A stretch of 26,214 nucleotides of DNA from JAGXIT01 sp049293335 (GCA_049293335.1 JBATSO010000022.1:1-26214); one strand, 5' to 3'; shown: positions 13,594-21,128, counted from the stretch's first letter. Program-made: numbers and translations. The notes: generated by a model from the letters alone, not told the origin.

Positions 13594-13841
13594 CCTTCTT
13601 TTTGTGCCGGACAAAAAGAAGGCAAAAAACTTCGGCCAGAGCTACACCTCTTGGTCGGCTGTTGATCGTTTTTACAACCGAAGCAGCCGATCGCTTCGCT
13701 AAGTCTGCTTCGACCCTACGGGTAAGTTGTAAAAAGCGACAACATCTGAGCCAGGAGCTTACGCATGGCCAGCTTGGTTGTATCGCTTCCGCGATTATTT
13801 ATCTGAGCGGCCGTTGGCCGCGCTCTTGACTCTTGACTCAT
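13594..13841. repeat. multi-hairpin structured element, copy 1
   Basis: The element opens with CCTTCTTTTTGT/ACAAAAAGAAGG (13594-13622). A long stem is formed by TTTTTACAAC (13669-13678) with GTTGTAAAAA (13726-13735), enclosing CGAAGCAG/CTGCTTCG and the small hairpin ACCC-TAC-GGGT. An outer GGCCA/TGGCC pair follows, then TCGC-TTCC-GCGA, and it closes with GAGCGGCC-GTT-GGCCGCGCTC (13805-13825) and TTGACTC units. Copy 2 at 15013-15268 keeps the same architecture with compensating base changes. No convincing reading frame lies within it. It may be a structured RNA or a non-autonomous mobile element. Confidence 0.85.
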
Positions 13842-13852
13842 GTCTCCCAGCC

Positions 13853-14206
13853 CTATAATTCGTGGACTATGGCGGTGATGACGCCCCAAAGGTTTTCGAG
13901 GCGCATTTCACCCCATTTGGCTACAACTAAGTCGCCCGTATCTGTCGAGGCAATGACGATTTTGCCTGGGGTGGGCGTGCGGGCACGGTCGACAACGGCT
14001 ATATCGCCATCGAATATCCCGAGCCTATGCCATGAATGGCCACGAATGCGGAAAAAATAGGTACTGCTGGGTGAGCGAATGAGTAACCTATCTAGGCTGA
14101 GTGGTGTGCGGCCTCGCTCGGCAGCGGGGTTTGGAAACCCCTTGTGGGTGGCTACGGCAGTGCCAGTTTCGAGGGCGGCTTCGTCGAGAACGTTTAGGCT
14201 ATCCAT
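13853..14206 (-). CDS. umuD: UmuD-like / LexA-type S24 peptidase
   Basis: 117 residues, close to processed UmuD. HKGFPNPAAERG at 21-32 matches the UmuD cleavage region, but K22-G23 replaces the usual Cys/Ala-Gly. RLLIRSPSSTYFFRIRGHSWHRLGIFDGD holds the nucleophile S58 (GHSW instead of GDSM). Catalytic Lys is most likely K97 in LVVAKW if the preceding loop is one or two residues longer. GKIVIA and LWGVITAIVHEL are typical. The partner of UmuC in translesion synthesis. Its start overlaps the preceding 63-codon gene by 13 bp, so the two are probably translationally coupled. Self-cleavage is uncertain because of the altered site. Confidence 0.88.
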   Translation of the reverse strand: MDSLNVLDEAALETGTAVATHKGFPNPAAERGRTPLSLDRLLIRSPSSTYFFRIRGHSWHRLGIFDGDIAVVDRARTPTPGKIVIASTDTGDLVVAKWGEMRLENLWGVITAIVHEL

Positions 14207-14385
14207 TTGAATACTCCTGCCCGAGGGCTTTCTGTTTGTTCGGCCCGAAAGGCATCGGCAATAACGCGCTGGCGTGAGGGCGTGAGGTCAAAGGGTGTGC
14301 GCAGTGACACAGGGCGGGCACCAGGAAAATAGCGCTGGATTTGGGCTACATCTTCTGCGAGGTATTGGCGACGTGAAATGTTCAT
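14194..14385 (-). CDS. small hypothetical protein in the umuD-umuC cluster
   Basis: 63 residues (MNISRRQYLAEDVAQIQRYF...), basic and soluble, not recognised. A stretch near the C-terminus (LTPSRQRVIADAFRAEQTE) is helical. It starts with an ATG that shares one base with the TAA of the 83-residue gene upstream (TAATG) and ends 13 bp inside umuD, so three genes are tightly coupled. A role linked to UmuD expression or mutasome control is possible from position only. Confidence 0.7.
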   Translation of the reverse strand: MNISRRQYLAEDVAQIQRYFPGARPVSLRTPFDLTPSRQRVIADAFRAEQTESPRAGVFKWIA

Positions 14386-14636
14386 TAGAATGCTCCTTTG
14401 GTGCCGAGCAGTGTCCAGCTATCGCCGCGGCGACTAAGTCTGTAGGTAAAACCATCATCGCCGCTCATGTCGAATAGCTGTAGGGCTTCTGCGCCGCGGC
14501 GGATAAGGTAGCGCAGGCCGGTCGCAAAGGTGATTGCCCTGCCCTGATACTCGATTTCGCGGGGGAAGGTTTTGAGGTCTGCACCGGCAAAATACACGGC
14601 GTTTACATGTACTGTCTGGTTGATAATTTGGGTCAT
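14385..14636 (-). CDS. small hypothetical protein, first gene of the umuD-umuC cluster
   Basis: 83 residues (MTQIINQTVHVNAVYFAGAD... LLGTKGAF), not recognised. The ATG at 14636 is preferred over an upstream start at 14732 because GGAGG lies five bases before it. The product is a compact alpha/beta-type small protein with EIEYQGRAITFATGLRYLIRRG and GDDGFTYRLSRRGDSWTLLG, which reads like a small beta barrel. It leads the cluster and overlaps the next start codon by one base. I found no convincing promoter or SOS box between it and the repeat region. Confidence 0.7.
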   Translation of the reverse strand: MTQIINQTVHVNAVYFAGADLKTFPREIEYQGRAITFATGLRYLIRRGAEALQLFDMSGDDGFTYRLSRRGDSWTLLGTKGAF

Positions 14637-14950
14637 AGGAGCCTCCAGTAGAGTTAAGAGATAAGCACAAAAATAAGCCGAAAACAGAGGTAATCGGCGC
14701 GGATTTGGAGGGGTTAAAGATGCCTGTAGCAATGAAGCCGCTCTTCATGCTCGTGGTAAGGAATCTGTTTGTAGTGAAGGCGCACAGTGACCGAAGTGTG
14801 GTTGCCTGAAATATAGTCTGTGGGGTAAATCGAGCTGGGAGCCAAAAGTCCTCACATGGCTGGACCACTAGTATAAGCTTATTTGAACCACAAGCATAGT
14901 GTATTTTTGGCGACAGTCCGCCCCCTGTGCTCAGCTCTACACTACTCTTG
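14637..14950. other. gene-free stretch upstream of the umuD cluster
   Basis: No reading frame here has a ribosome site or leaderless promoter with sensible codon use. It holds minor inverted repeats, for example GAAGCCGCTCTTC near 14735-14747, which resembles the GC hairpins of the structured elements. The promoter and operator of the umuD cluster should lie in this stretch, but I could not place them. Confidence 0.4.
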
Positions 14951-14953
14951 TTG

Positions 14954-14974
14954 TCCTGAATTCAATTCAGGATC
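14954..14974. repeat. short palindrome TCCTGAATTCAATTCAGGA, copy 1
   Basis: A hairpin-forming repeat followed by TCT. A close relative (TCCTGAACTTGATTCAGGA) lies at 15293-15314, so the pair brackets the second structured element. Short palindromes of this wording recur in many bacterial genomes and are often near mobile DNA. Confidence 0.7.
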
Positions 14975-15012
14975 TCCTACGCTTCTCACGCTGAACGTAG
15001 TCCTTATATCTG

Positions 15013-15268
15013 CCTTCCTTTTTTACCAGAAAAAAGGAAGCGAAAAACCTCGGCCAGAACTCCAGCTCTCGGTACTCTTGTTGCTACCTTTTACAACCAG
15101 AGCAGACGATCGCTTCGCTAAGTCTGCTCTGACCCTAACGGGCAAGTTGTAAAAGACTACAACACAGTAGCCGGGTGCTTGCGTATGGCCACCACAAGCT
15201 ATGTCGCTAAAGCGACAACTTTCTAGCGGCCTACGGCCGCACTCATGACTCATGACTCATGACTCATG
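15013..15268. repeat. multi-hairpin structured element, copy 2
   Basis: Same order of helices as 13594-13841. CTTCCTTTTTT/AAAAAAGGAAG opens it (15014-15040). CTTTTACAAC (15088-15097) pairs with GTTGTAAAAG (15146-15155), enclosing CAGAGCAGA/TCTGCTCTG (15098-15131) and ACCC-TAAC-GGG. GTCGC-TAAA-GCGAC and GCGGCC-TAC-GGCCGC (15226-15240) follow. It ends with four tandem ACTCATG units. Several pairs differ from copy 1 on both sides of the stem (for example CGAAG/CTTCG versus CAGAG/CTCTG), which preserves pairing. The loop GATCGCTTCGCTAAG is unchanged. Confidence 0.85.
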
Positions 15269-15292
15269 TCTCTTAACTCTAAACATCTGTCA

Positions 15293-15314
15293 TCCTGAAC
15301 TTGATTCAGGATCT
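15293..15314. repeat. short palindrome TCCTGAACTTGATTCAGGA, copy 2
   Basis: Relative of the palindrome at 14954-14974, in the same orientation, again followed by TCTC. It lies just beyond the end of structured element copy 2. Confidence 0.7.
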
Positions 15315-15359
15315 CGTCCGTTCTAAATACGATAGTTGAAGCAAAAGATTACAATGCTT

Positions 15360-15394
15360 CCAAGATCCAAGATCCAAGATCCAAGATCCAAGAT
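15360..15394. repeat. five tandem CCAAGAT heptamers
   Basis: Five perfect head-to-tail copies of CCAAGAT, ending 12 bp before the stop of the response regulator. The inverse unit ATCTTGG recurs in a degenerate array at 23810-23852. Confidence 0.92.
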
Positions 15395-15406
15395 CTCTTC
15401 CCCGCT

Positions 15407-15820
15407 CTAAGTCGTAGCGGGTTCGAGTTTGCGAAGGAAGTCGACAAGCTGGTGGGGGGTGATTTCGGCCTTCACCAGGTAGCCATCGGCCTGGTGCTCT
15501 ATATCGGCCCGAACGTCATCGCGCTGCTCGAGGTTGGTTGTTACGATAATACGGGCGTGCATTTTGGGCGTTTGATGTGGATCGCGCAGCGTGCGTAAAA
15601 TTTCTATGCCCGTAATGTTCGGCACCATTAGGTCGAGTAAAATAATGTCGTAAGTATCAGTTTGAGCGGCGGCGAGCCCCTTACGGCCATCGAGCTGCAC
15701 ATCGACTTCGTAGCCGGCTTTGGTGAGGGCGCGGGCGTACAGTTCGCTAATAAAATGCTCGTCTTCAATACAAAGAACTTTTTTGAGGGTTGGTGGCGGA
15801 GTGTTTGCGTCGGGGTTCAT
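15407..15820 (-). CDS. single-domain response regulator
   Basis: 137 residues, one CheY-like receiver and nothing else. Acidic residues D20/E21 lie in LCIEDEH, phospho-acceptor D63 in IILLDLMVP, T near IIVTTNL and K in GYLVKAEIT. With no output domain it should act by protein contact or as a phosphate sink or relay. It starts 10 bp after the stop of the upstream histidine kinase, so the two are co-transcribed and probably cognate. The first dozen residues are a proline-rich extension. Confidence 0.93.
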   Translation of the reverse strand: MNPDANTPPPTLKKVLCIEDEHFISELYARALTKAGYEVDVQLDGRKGLAAAQTDTYDIILLDLMVPNITGIEILRTLRDPHQTPKMHARIIVTTNLEQRDDVRADIEHQADGYLVKAEITPHQLVDFLRKLEPATT

Positions 15821-15830
15821 AGTGTGCTCG

Positions 15831-17369
15831 TTAATCTCTGTAAAATGAATGATTTTTTATCCAGCCGTGAGTGTTACGGGTGATACTACTAGTATCGCTT
15901 GTTTTACCACTCTCTGCAAGCTTGGCGAAGGGCAAAACAGTAAAACTAAAGGTGCTGCCTTCGTCGACTTTGCTTTTTACCCAAATGTGGCCGCCGTGGG
16001 CGTCAACAATCGAACGACTGAGGTAGAGCCCTAGGCCTGTGCCGCCAATTTGCGCACGATTGCGGTGGTTGCGATAAAATTTATCGAAAATATGGGGCAA
16101 AATAGAACCATCTATACCCAGCCCAAAATCTTTAATGTTTGTTTCGACCATTCCATCACTGTTAAGACTAACAGTCAGGTGAACCTCTTTCGTGCCTTTG
16201 GCGTACTTAATAGCGTTGTCAAGGAGGTTAGCGAGCACTTCGTAAATGCTATAGCGGTCAACGCCAACAGTTGGGAGGTCGGCGGGCACGGTCGATTTAA
16301 TAGTAATTCCCCGCACTGCCGCGCGGAGGCCCAGGTCGTGCACCACGGTGTTAATAATATCATCCCATTTTTCTTCGTGCAGTTGCAGGGTTAGTTGGTT
16401 GTCTTCAATTTTAGCCACGTTCAAAATGTTGTCGACAAAAGCAGCGAGCTGTTGGGCGCTTGCGTCCATTTTTTTCATAAAGCCTTGCATTTCGGTGTTT
16501 AGGCTGGGGCCGAGTTCTTCGTCGAACACTTCTATGTAGCCGCGCAGCAGCGTGAGTGGGGTGCGTAGTTCGTGAACGGTTAGTGCAACAAAACTCATAG
16601 CTTGGTCGTCTTGGCTGTAAACTTCGGTGTGGTCAAATAGAACGAGCATGGTTTCGTGCCCCATGCTGTTGTCTTTGTTGTAGTGTGCGGCCAGGTCGAA
16701 CTGTTTAGAGTCTTTTTGGCCCGGCAAACCAACGCGCACTCGTTCCCAACTATGGTTGGCGGTCACGCTGGTTTCGCGGGCCGAGCTAAGCCAGGTGTGC
16801 AACGTTTGGTCGTCGGCAAACGACATGTTAAGGGCGGTGTAAATATTTTTACCCTTTATATCGCTACTGCTCACGCCAAAATATTTTAGGGCTGCCTCGT
16901 TGAGGTACTGAATAATATCGGCGCTATCGAGCACCAAAAGTGGGAGCGGCAAAGAGTTAGCAACAAAGTTTGTGTGAAGGTCTTGCACTTTTTCGGTGTT
17001 AGATTTCTCGACCGTGTCGGCAATGTTGGCGAACTGATAAATGTGATTGACCATGGTGCTCACCAGCTCGCGCCCAACGCGTAGGGTTGTAACATTTGGT
17101 GCGGCAATCGGTTCACCTTCGGGCGCAACGTGTTGAACAGCCTGCCAAAGCTTGCTTACGGGCGCCGTAGCTACGCGGGTCTGCAAAAAACTTATGAGCG
17201 CGGTGGTAAAAACCAGCACAGCAAGAGCAAACAGATAAGCGGTGTTGCCGCTAAGCATCAACATCTCTTGTGTGTACCAAAAGATGCCAACCACGGCTAG
17301 GCCCTGGAGCAGTAGGAACAATACGGTGTAGCGTACAACTTGGCGGCGAAAAGCAGAGAAAAAGTCCAT
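15831..17369 (-). CDS. PAS-domain sensor histidine kinase with two membrane helices
   Basis: 512 residues. Helices at ~13-32 (RYTVLFLLLQGLAVVGIFWY) and ~43-63 (TAYLFALAVLVFTTALISFL) leave only about ten residues outside the cell. A linker to ~130 is followed by a PAS domain (~138-250; LPLLVLDSADIIQYLNEAALKYFGV). HisKA carries H266 in ALTVHELRTPLTLLRGY. HATPase_c shows the N box (LANLLDNAIKYAKG), G1 (DFGLGIDGS), F box (FDKFYRNH) and G2 (GGTGLGLYLSRSI). A ~30-residue polar tail follows. It lies one base after the DUF3048 gene and ten before the response regulator: a three-gene operon. Confidence 0.95.
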   Translation of the reverse strand: MDFFSAFRRQVVRYTVLFLLLQGLAVVGIFWYTQEMLMLSGNTAYLFALAVLVFTTALISFLQTRVATAPVSKLWQAVQHVAPEGEPIAAPNVTTLRVGRELVSTMVNHIYQFANIADTVEKSNTEKVQDLHTNFVANSLPLPLLVLDSADIIQYLNEAALKYFGVSSSDIKGKNIYTALNMSFADDQTLHTWLSSARETSVTANHSWERVRVGLPGQKDSKQFDLAAHYNKDNSMGHETMLVLFDHTEVYSQDDQAMSFVALTVHELRTPLTLLRGYIEVFDEELGPSLNTEMQGFMKKMDASAQQLAAFVDNILNVAKIEDNQLTLQLHEEKWDDIINTVVHDLGLRAAVRGITIKSTVPADLPTVGVDRYSIYEVLANLLDNAIKYAKGTKEVHLTVSLNSDGMVETNIKDFGLGIDGSILPHIFDKFYRNHRNRAQIGGTGLGLYLSRSIVDAHGGHIWVKSKVDEGSTFSFTVLPFAKLAESGKTSDTSSITRNTHGWIKNHSFYRD

Positions 17370-17370
17370 G

Positions 17371-18768
17371 CTAGCGGTACGTTACCAAATTAGCAGCCGA
17401 CACAGCCGTAAACCAGGTTTGACCTGCGTTAAGCGGAATCGGCTTGCCTGCGGCGTCAAGTAACTGCAAAGGAGCGTTGGTTTCGGCCTTGCTCCAGGTA
17501 GCGGTGGTAACGGTGCCATCTAGGAAAATAAATGCTTGGCCTGTGCCCGTAACTGTGTATCGGCTGTGACTATCATCGGCTTCTAAGCCGTATTCCATTA
17601 CAAGGGCTACAACGTTTTTTGGGTTAAGTTGCTTTTGGGCGCCTGCGGCATCGACTACCATGTGCGGTGCCCCTGCTTGGCTGCGTAAGTAGCTGTTTGA
17701 TTTTGTGTCGTATTCGAGGTGTGAGTTAAAGGCTCCGCTAGAAATAGCTACATCGATAACACTCGCGGGTGTGCGGGTGTCTTGCGGTTTTGCGGGCGTC
17801 TTTGTGGGCTTGGCGGTGGCTTGAGGTGCGGCGGGCGCTTGATACGGCGTATCTGTTTTGCGGGTGAACCCTGTGAAGTTAGCAGCCCCAAAACCTTTAC
17901 TAGCTTCGAGTTCGTTTAGCTTCGCAATGCTTGAATATAAATTATGGGGGGCATAGCGGCTACTAATACGCTGGTAAGGGCCGCTGTTGGAAAACTGGTC
18001 AAGGTCTTTTGTGCCCCACGCTCGAATGTTGCTGAGTGCCTCTGGGCTGCCGCCCGCGTGTGCCAAAGCGCAGTCGAACCCCATGCACCATTGCACGTAG
18101 TAAGGCCTGGCACTTCTAACGGGACCGAGGTAGTCGGGCTGGGTGTCTTGGTACAAGGCAAGAAAGCGTGTTATACCACCCTCGGCAATTGCTTCAAAAA
18201 CTACGCCCGCTTGGTCAAGCCCGCTTTGCGGCCGCGCATCTTGGCTGTTTTCTATCATGACCCCTGTAACGGGTCGTTGATTGACGCTTGGGTCAACTTG
18301 CAAACCACTGAGTGTGCTGGCTACGGTAGTCACTTTGGCAACGGCTGGTTTTTTTGGTTTTTTAGTTACAGTGGGTTGGGTAGCTTGGGGTCGAGTGGCC
18401 ACGTAAGCCGCTACACTACCGCCAATAAGCAGTAGCGCCACTGCTACTGCCACAATGGTCCACTTTTTGTTGAGTGGCCAGTGCCAGGCTGGGAACTTTC
18501 TTTTTGGCGAAGTTTGGGGGTTTTCGACTGTGCCTGCACCTGTGGTTGATTGGGTAAAGCTGGACGCTTCGGGTTCGGCAGCAGCAACTTCTTCGGGTGT
18601 TTTAAAAACTTCTTGGGGTTGTTGGGCGGTGTTTTCGGCTACGTCACCTCCCTGCTGTTCCTGTGCGGCATCGTGTTCGGCGGCAAGTTCGTGAATTGAT
18701 TTTTGTTGGGGCTTTTGGAGTGGCTGAATGTGTTTTGGTTTGGCACGTGTAAGACGAAAGTCATCCAT
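17371..18768 (-). CDS. DUF3048 (YerB-like) single-pass membrane protein
   Basis: 465 residues. A polar, Gln/Glu-rich cytoplasmic part (1-100) and one membrane helix (~103-123, WTIVAVAVALLLIGGSVAAYV) precede an outside domain. That domain has the DUF3048 hallmarks RPVTGVMIENSQDARPQSGL, AGVVFEAIAEGGITRFLALY and GPVRSARPYYVQW. A C-terminal half (from ~310) has the second family region (VIDVAISSGAFNSHLEYD... FIFLDGTVTTATW), joined by a Pro/Ala/Thr linker. The biochemical role of the family is not established. It is the first gene of the operon with the histidine kinase and response regulator, so it may feed a surface signal to them. A TACAAT -10 box lies 9 nt before the ATG. Confidence 0.92.
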   Translation of the reverse strand: MDDFRLTRAKPKHIQPLQKPQQKSIHELAAEHDAAQEQQGGDVAENTAQQPQEVFKTPEEVAAAEPEASSFTQSTTGAGTVENPQTSPKRKFPAWHWPLNKKWTIVAVAVALLLIGGSVAAYVATRPQATQPTVTKKPKKPAVAKVTTVASTLSGLQVDPSVNQRPVTGVMIENSQDARPQSGLDQAGVVFEAIAEGGITRFLALYQDTQPDYLGPVRSARPYYVQWCMGFDCALAHAGGSPEALSNIRAWGTKDLDQFSNSGPYQRISSRYAPHNLYSSIAKLNELEASKGFGAANFTGFTRKTDTPYQAPAAPQATAKPTKTPAKPQDTRTPASVIDVAISSGAFNSHLEYDTKSNSYLRSQAGAPHMVVDAAGAQKQLNPKNVVALVMEYGLEADDSHSRYTVTGTGQAFIFLDGTVTTATWSKAETNAPLQLLDAAGKPIPLNAGQTWFTAVSAANLVTYR

Positions 18769-18777
18769 AATACAAAC

Positions 18778-18783
18778 ATTGTA
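18778..18783 (-). promoter_or_regulatory. -10 box of the DUF3048-kinase-regulator operon
   Basis: TACAAT on the minus strand, 9 nt before the ATG, preceded by a weak -35 region. The inverted repeat GCTCACG/CGTGAGC (18794-18821) lies directly upstream and is shared with the divergent promoter, so one regulator could control both sides. Confidence 0.45.
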
Positions 18784-18801
18784 GCAGAAAACCGCTCACG
18801 C

Positions 18802-18829
18802 TTGCATTTTTGTACGTGAGCTATAAAAT
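18802..18829 (+). promoter_or_regulatory. promoter of the orphan 18875 gene
   Basis: TTGCAT (18802-18807), 16 bp, TAAAAT (18824-18829). The -35 box sits in the loop of the inverted repeat GCTCACG/CGTGAGC (18794-18800 and 18815-18821), a likely operator. A ~40-nt leader with AGAGGAAG follows. Confidence 0.5.
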
Positions 18830-18874
18830 GGCACTATCATCTCTATGTAAGACTTAGTACGAAAGAGGAAGTAT

Positions 18875-19096
18875 ATGTTTGAAGTTATCGGTAGGACTTA
18901 TATGGCGCCAATGACCGCAGAGGAAGTTGCTTTATATCAACAATCGGTCTGAGCACTTGTGGCAGCTACTAGGCAACCCCCCAAGGCACGAGACTACACT
19001 CTGCGGGTAAGCGCAAACGTAGCCAAAGAACTTTTTGCAGCTACAAACCAGGCGAGCCCCGAACCTGCAACGTTCGATAATTCCCTCGGCTCTTAA
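18875..19096 (+). CDS. orphan small gene with one in-frame TGA
   Basis: An ATG with AGAGGAAG four bases upstream opens a frame of 73 sense positions to a TAA, interrupted only by TGA at 18950-18952 (codon 26). Before it the product reads MFEVIGRTYMAPMTAEEVAL..., after it ALVAATRQPPKARDYTLRVS and so on. Both halves look like protein, with amphipathic composition. If TGA is a stop the product is only 25 residues. It may be a decayed gene, a recoded gene, or an import from an organism or phage that reads TGA as an amino acid. No family recognised. Confidence 0.4.
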
Positions 19097-19134
19097 ATGT
19101 AAGGCCCCAGTGCGGCTTACGGGATATTCTTAAA

Positions 19135-19641
19135 ATGCTTGTGCTTGCTTGGGTGTTAAAACTTCGTTATGCTTGGGCGAGACCAGAGAAAGCTAATAAG
19201 TGATGTATAGCGTACGGAGCTACTAGTTATGAACAAGCCTACTACATACCAACTTGAGACAAGAATAATACAGTACCAAATAGCCACACCAGTCTTATAG
19301 ATGTGGCTGTAACTCCGCCGCTCGAGTCACCGAATGCCCAAGAAGTTCTTAGGTACCTAGCGGGTATAGTGGGTGCGACTAGCGTTCAATGTTTTGGCTC
19401 TTGTGTAGTACGAGGAGGACAAGAATCGCAGGAAACCGTTTTTAGAACCAAACGGATGCATGTTGTTAGCAATGGTGTTTCGCGCAAACCTCGAGAGGTG
19501 CTACCTGTGGAAGATATTGTAGGTCATGTGGCAGTGGGCATATCGACACACATTCACGGCGCCAAGACTACGGTGACGCCAGGATATACTACAACAGTCA
19601 TACACAATAAAATCGATGACAACCGCCGTCGAGGGGCGTAA
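19135..19641 (+). CDS. orphan gene with two in-frame TGA codons; intact part from GTG 19303
   Basis: From the ATG at 19135 the frame runs 168 codons to TAA with no TAA or TAG, but with TGA at 19201-19203 and 19255-19257. The read-through product is continuous in character (MLVLAWVLKLRYAWARPEKA..., CIAYGATSYEQAYYIPT, then VAVTPPLESPNAQEVLRYLA...). Under the standard code only the 112-residue part from GTG 19303 is open. That part has GIVGATSVQCFGSCVVRGGQ and a C-terminus rich in T, H and R. Its stop abuts the gltX stop directly. Function unknown; pseudogene is the main alternative. Confidence 0.4.
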
Positions 19642-21066
19642 CTAAGGCTGTACTTGTAGTCTTGCGAGGGTTTGGGGTTGGCCTAACAGGGTTAGGGTGG
19701 CATCGAGCTGAGGGCTAAACGGTGCCCATGTGGTGTAGATGCGAATGAGACTAAATAGTATGCCAGGTTTTTGACCTGTTTCTTCTAGTAGTTGGTTTAG
19801 GGCGGCTTGGATGTGCTCGGCGCTCCACTGTTCTACGGTGGCCAGTTTATCGTGGGCGGCGGTTATTAAGGCGTTCATTTCACTTGGTTCGAGTTTTTTG
19901 AGCTGTTTGTTCTCTGTTATAAGCGCTTCATTACGTTTTGGTTGCTCGAAAAAGTAGTTGGTCATGAGGGGCAGTTCTGCCAGGCTTTTCAAGCGGTCTT
20001 GTACCAGGCTAAGCACTTGTTTTTTGTGCACCTCGCTGGCTGTAGTGGCACTCGGCGGCCAGTAGGCTTCAACGCGCCCATAAAGGTCGTCTAGGCTGAG
20101 TCGGCGGATCCACTGCCCGTTCATCCACAGCAGGCGTTGTTCGTCGAAGCGCGCGCCACTGCGCTGGACACGTTCTAGGCTGAACTTTTCAATCAGTTCG
20201 TCTTTGGTGAAGAGCTCTTGTTCGGTGCCATCGTTCCAGCCCATGCTGGCTAAGAAGTTCAACATAGCCTCGGGCAAAATGCCATCGGTGCGATATTCGG
20301 TAACGCTACGGGCGCCATCGCGCTTGCCGAGCTTCTTTTTGCCATCGGGCGCCATGATGTGCGGCATACAGGCCAACACTGGCACTTCGAGTTCAAGCGC
20401 CTCGTACAGCGACAAATAGCGTGGGATAGACGATATGTATTCCAGGCCGCGAATCACGTGGGTGACGCCCATTTCGGCATCGTCGACAATGTGGGCAAAG
20501 TTGTAGGTTGGCAGGCCGTCGGCCTTTATAAGAATAAAGTCGTCGAGCGCCTCTGGCCCAGCGGTGAGTTCGCCCATAATTGGGTCGTGCCAGGTGTAGC
20601 GTTTGACGTCTTGTACTTTAAAACGCAGCGGCTGGCTGCCGTCCCAGGCGGGCGGATTGGCGGGGCGATGGTCGCGGTACAAAAAAGCTTTTTTAGCGGC
20701 TATGGCTTCTTCGCGGAAGCCTTGAACTTGTTCTGAGGTATAGGGGTCGGCGTAGGCCAGGCCTTTGTCGATAAGTTTTTGGGCCCACTTTTGATAGTGA
20801 TCGCGGCGTTCGGTCTGCACGTATGGGCCGTAGCTACCACCTTTGCGGGGGCCTTCATTCCATTCAATTCCGAGCCATTCAAGTGTGTCGAGAATAAGAT
20901 CGGTGGCGCCTTCGACAAAACGGGCTTGGTCGGTGTCTTCAATACGCAGTATAAAACTACCCTTTTGCTGACGTGCGAGTAAATACGGGAATAATGCGGC
21001 GCGTACATTGCCAACATGAATATAACCAGTTGGGCTGGGGGCAAAACGAGTTCGAGGTGTCTTCAT
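19642..21066 (-). CDS. gltX: glutamyl-tRNA synthetase
   Basis: 474 residues, the usual length for a bacterial GluRS, which charges tRNA-Glu (one such tRNA lies at 7949). The Rossmann catalytic domain starts MKTPRTRFAPSPTGYIHVGN, where HVGN (17-20) is the HIGH motif, and has FILRIEDTDQARFV. KLGKRDGARS near residue 247 is the KMSKS loop. LPTYNFAHIVDDAEMGVTHVIRG is characteristic of the family. The C-terminal helical anticodon-binding domain is present to the end. Whether it discriminates Glu or also charges tRNA-Gln cannot be told from this alone. A promoter TTAACT-17-TATACT ends 8 nt before the ATG. Confidence 0.97.
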   Translation of the reverse strand: MKTPRTRFAPSPTGYIHVGNVRAALFPYLLARQQKGSFILRIEDTDQARFVEGATDLILDTLEWLGIEWNEGPRKGGSYGPYVQTERRDHYQKWAQKLIDKGLAYADPYTSEQVQGFREEAIAAKKAFLYRDHRPANPPAWDGSQPLRFKVQDVKRYTWHDPIMGELTAGPEALDDFILIKADGLPTYNFAHIVDDAEMGVTHVIRGLEYISSIPRYLSLYEALELEVPVLACMPHIMAPDGKKKLGKRDGARSVTEYRTDGILPEAMLNFLASMGWNDGTEQELFTKDELIEKFSLERVQRSGARFDEQRLLWMNGQWIRRLSLDDLYGRVEAYWPPSATTASEVHKKQVLSLVQDRLKSLAELPLMTNYFFEQPKRNEALITENKQLKKLEPSEMNALITAAHDKLATVEQWSAEHIQAALNQLLEETGQKPGILFSLIRIYTTWAPFSPQLDATLTLLGQPQTLARLQVQP

Positions 21067-21074
21067 ATACAGCT

Positions 21075-21103
21075 AGTATACAGAGTTGTCTCGAAAGAGT
21101 TAA
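21075..21103 (-). promoter_or_regulatory. gltX promoter
   Basis: Minus strand: TTAACT (21098-21103), 17 bp, TATACT (21075-21080), 8 nt, ATG. Another near-leaderless arrangement. Confidence 0.6.
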
Positions 21104-21128
21104 GACACTCGCCTACTAGCTAGTTAGG

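Noticed and set aside
13853..14206. Loss of the catalytic lysine in the UmuD-like protein
   Set aside because: A gap-free alignment puts Ala at the Lys position, but allowing a slightly longer loop places K97 correctly, so loss is not shown.
14883..15152. Plus-strand open frame in the repeat region
   Set aside because: It runs through structured element copy 2 and the short palindrome; no ribosome site and no protein-like composition.
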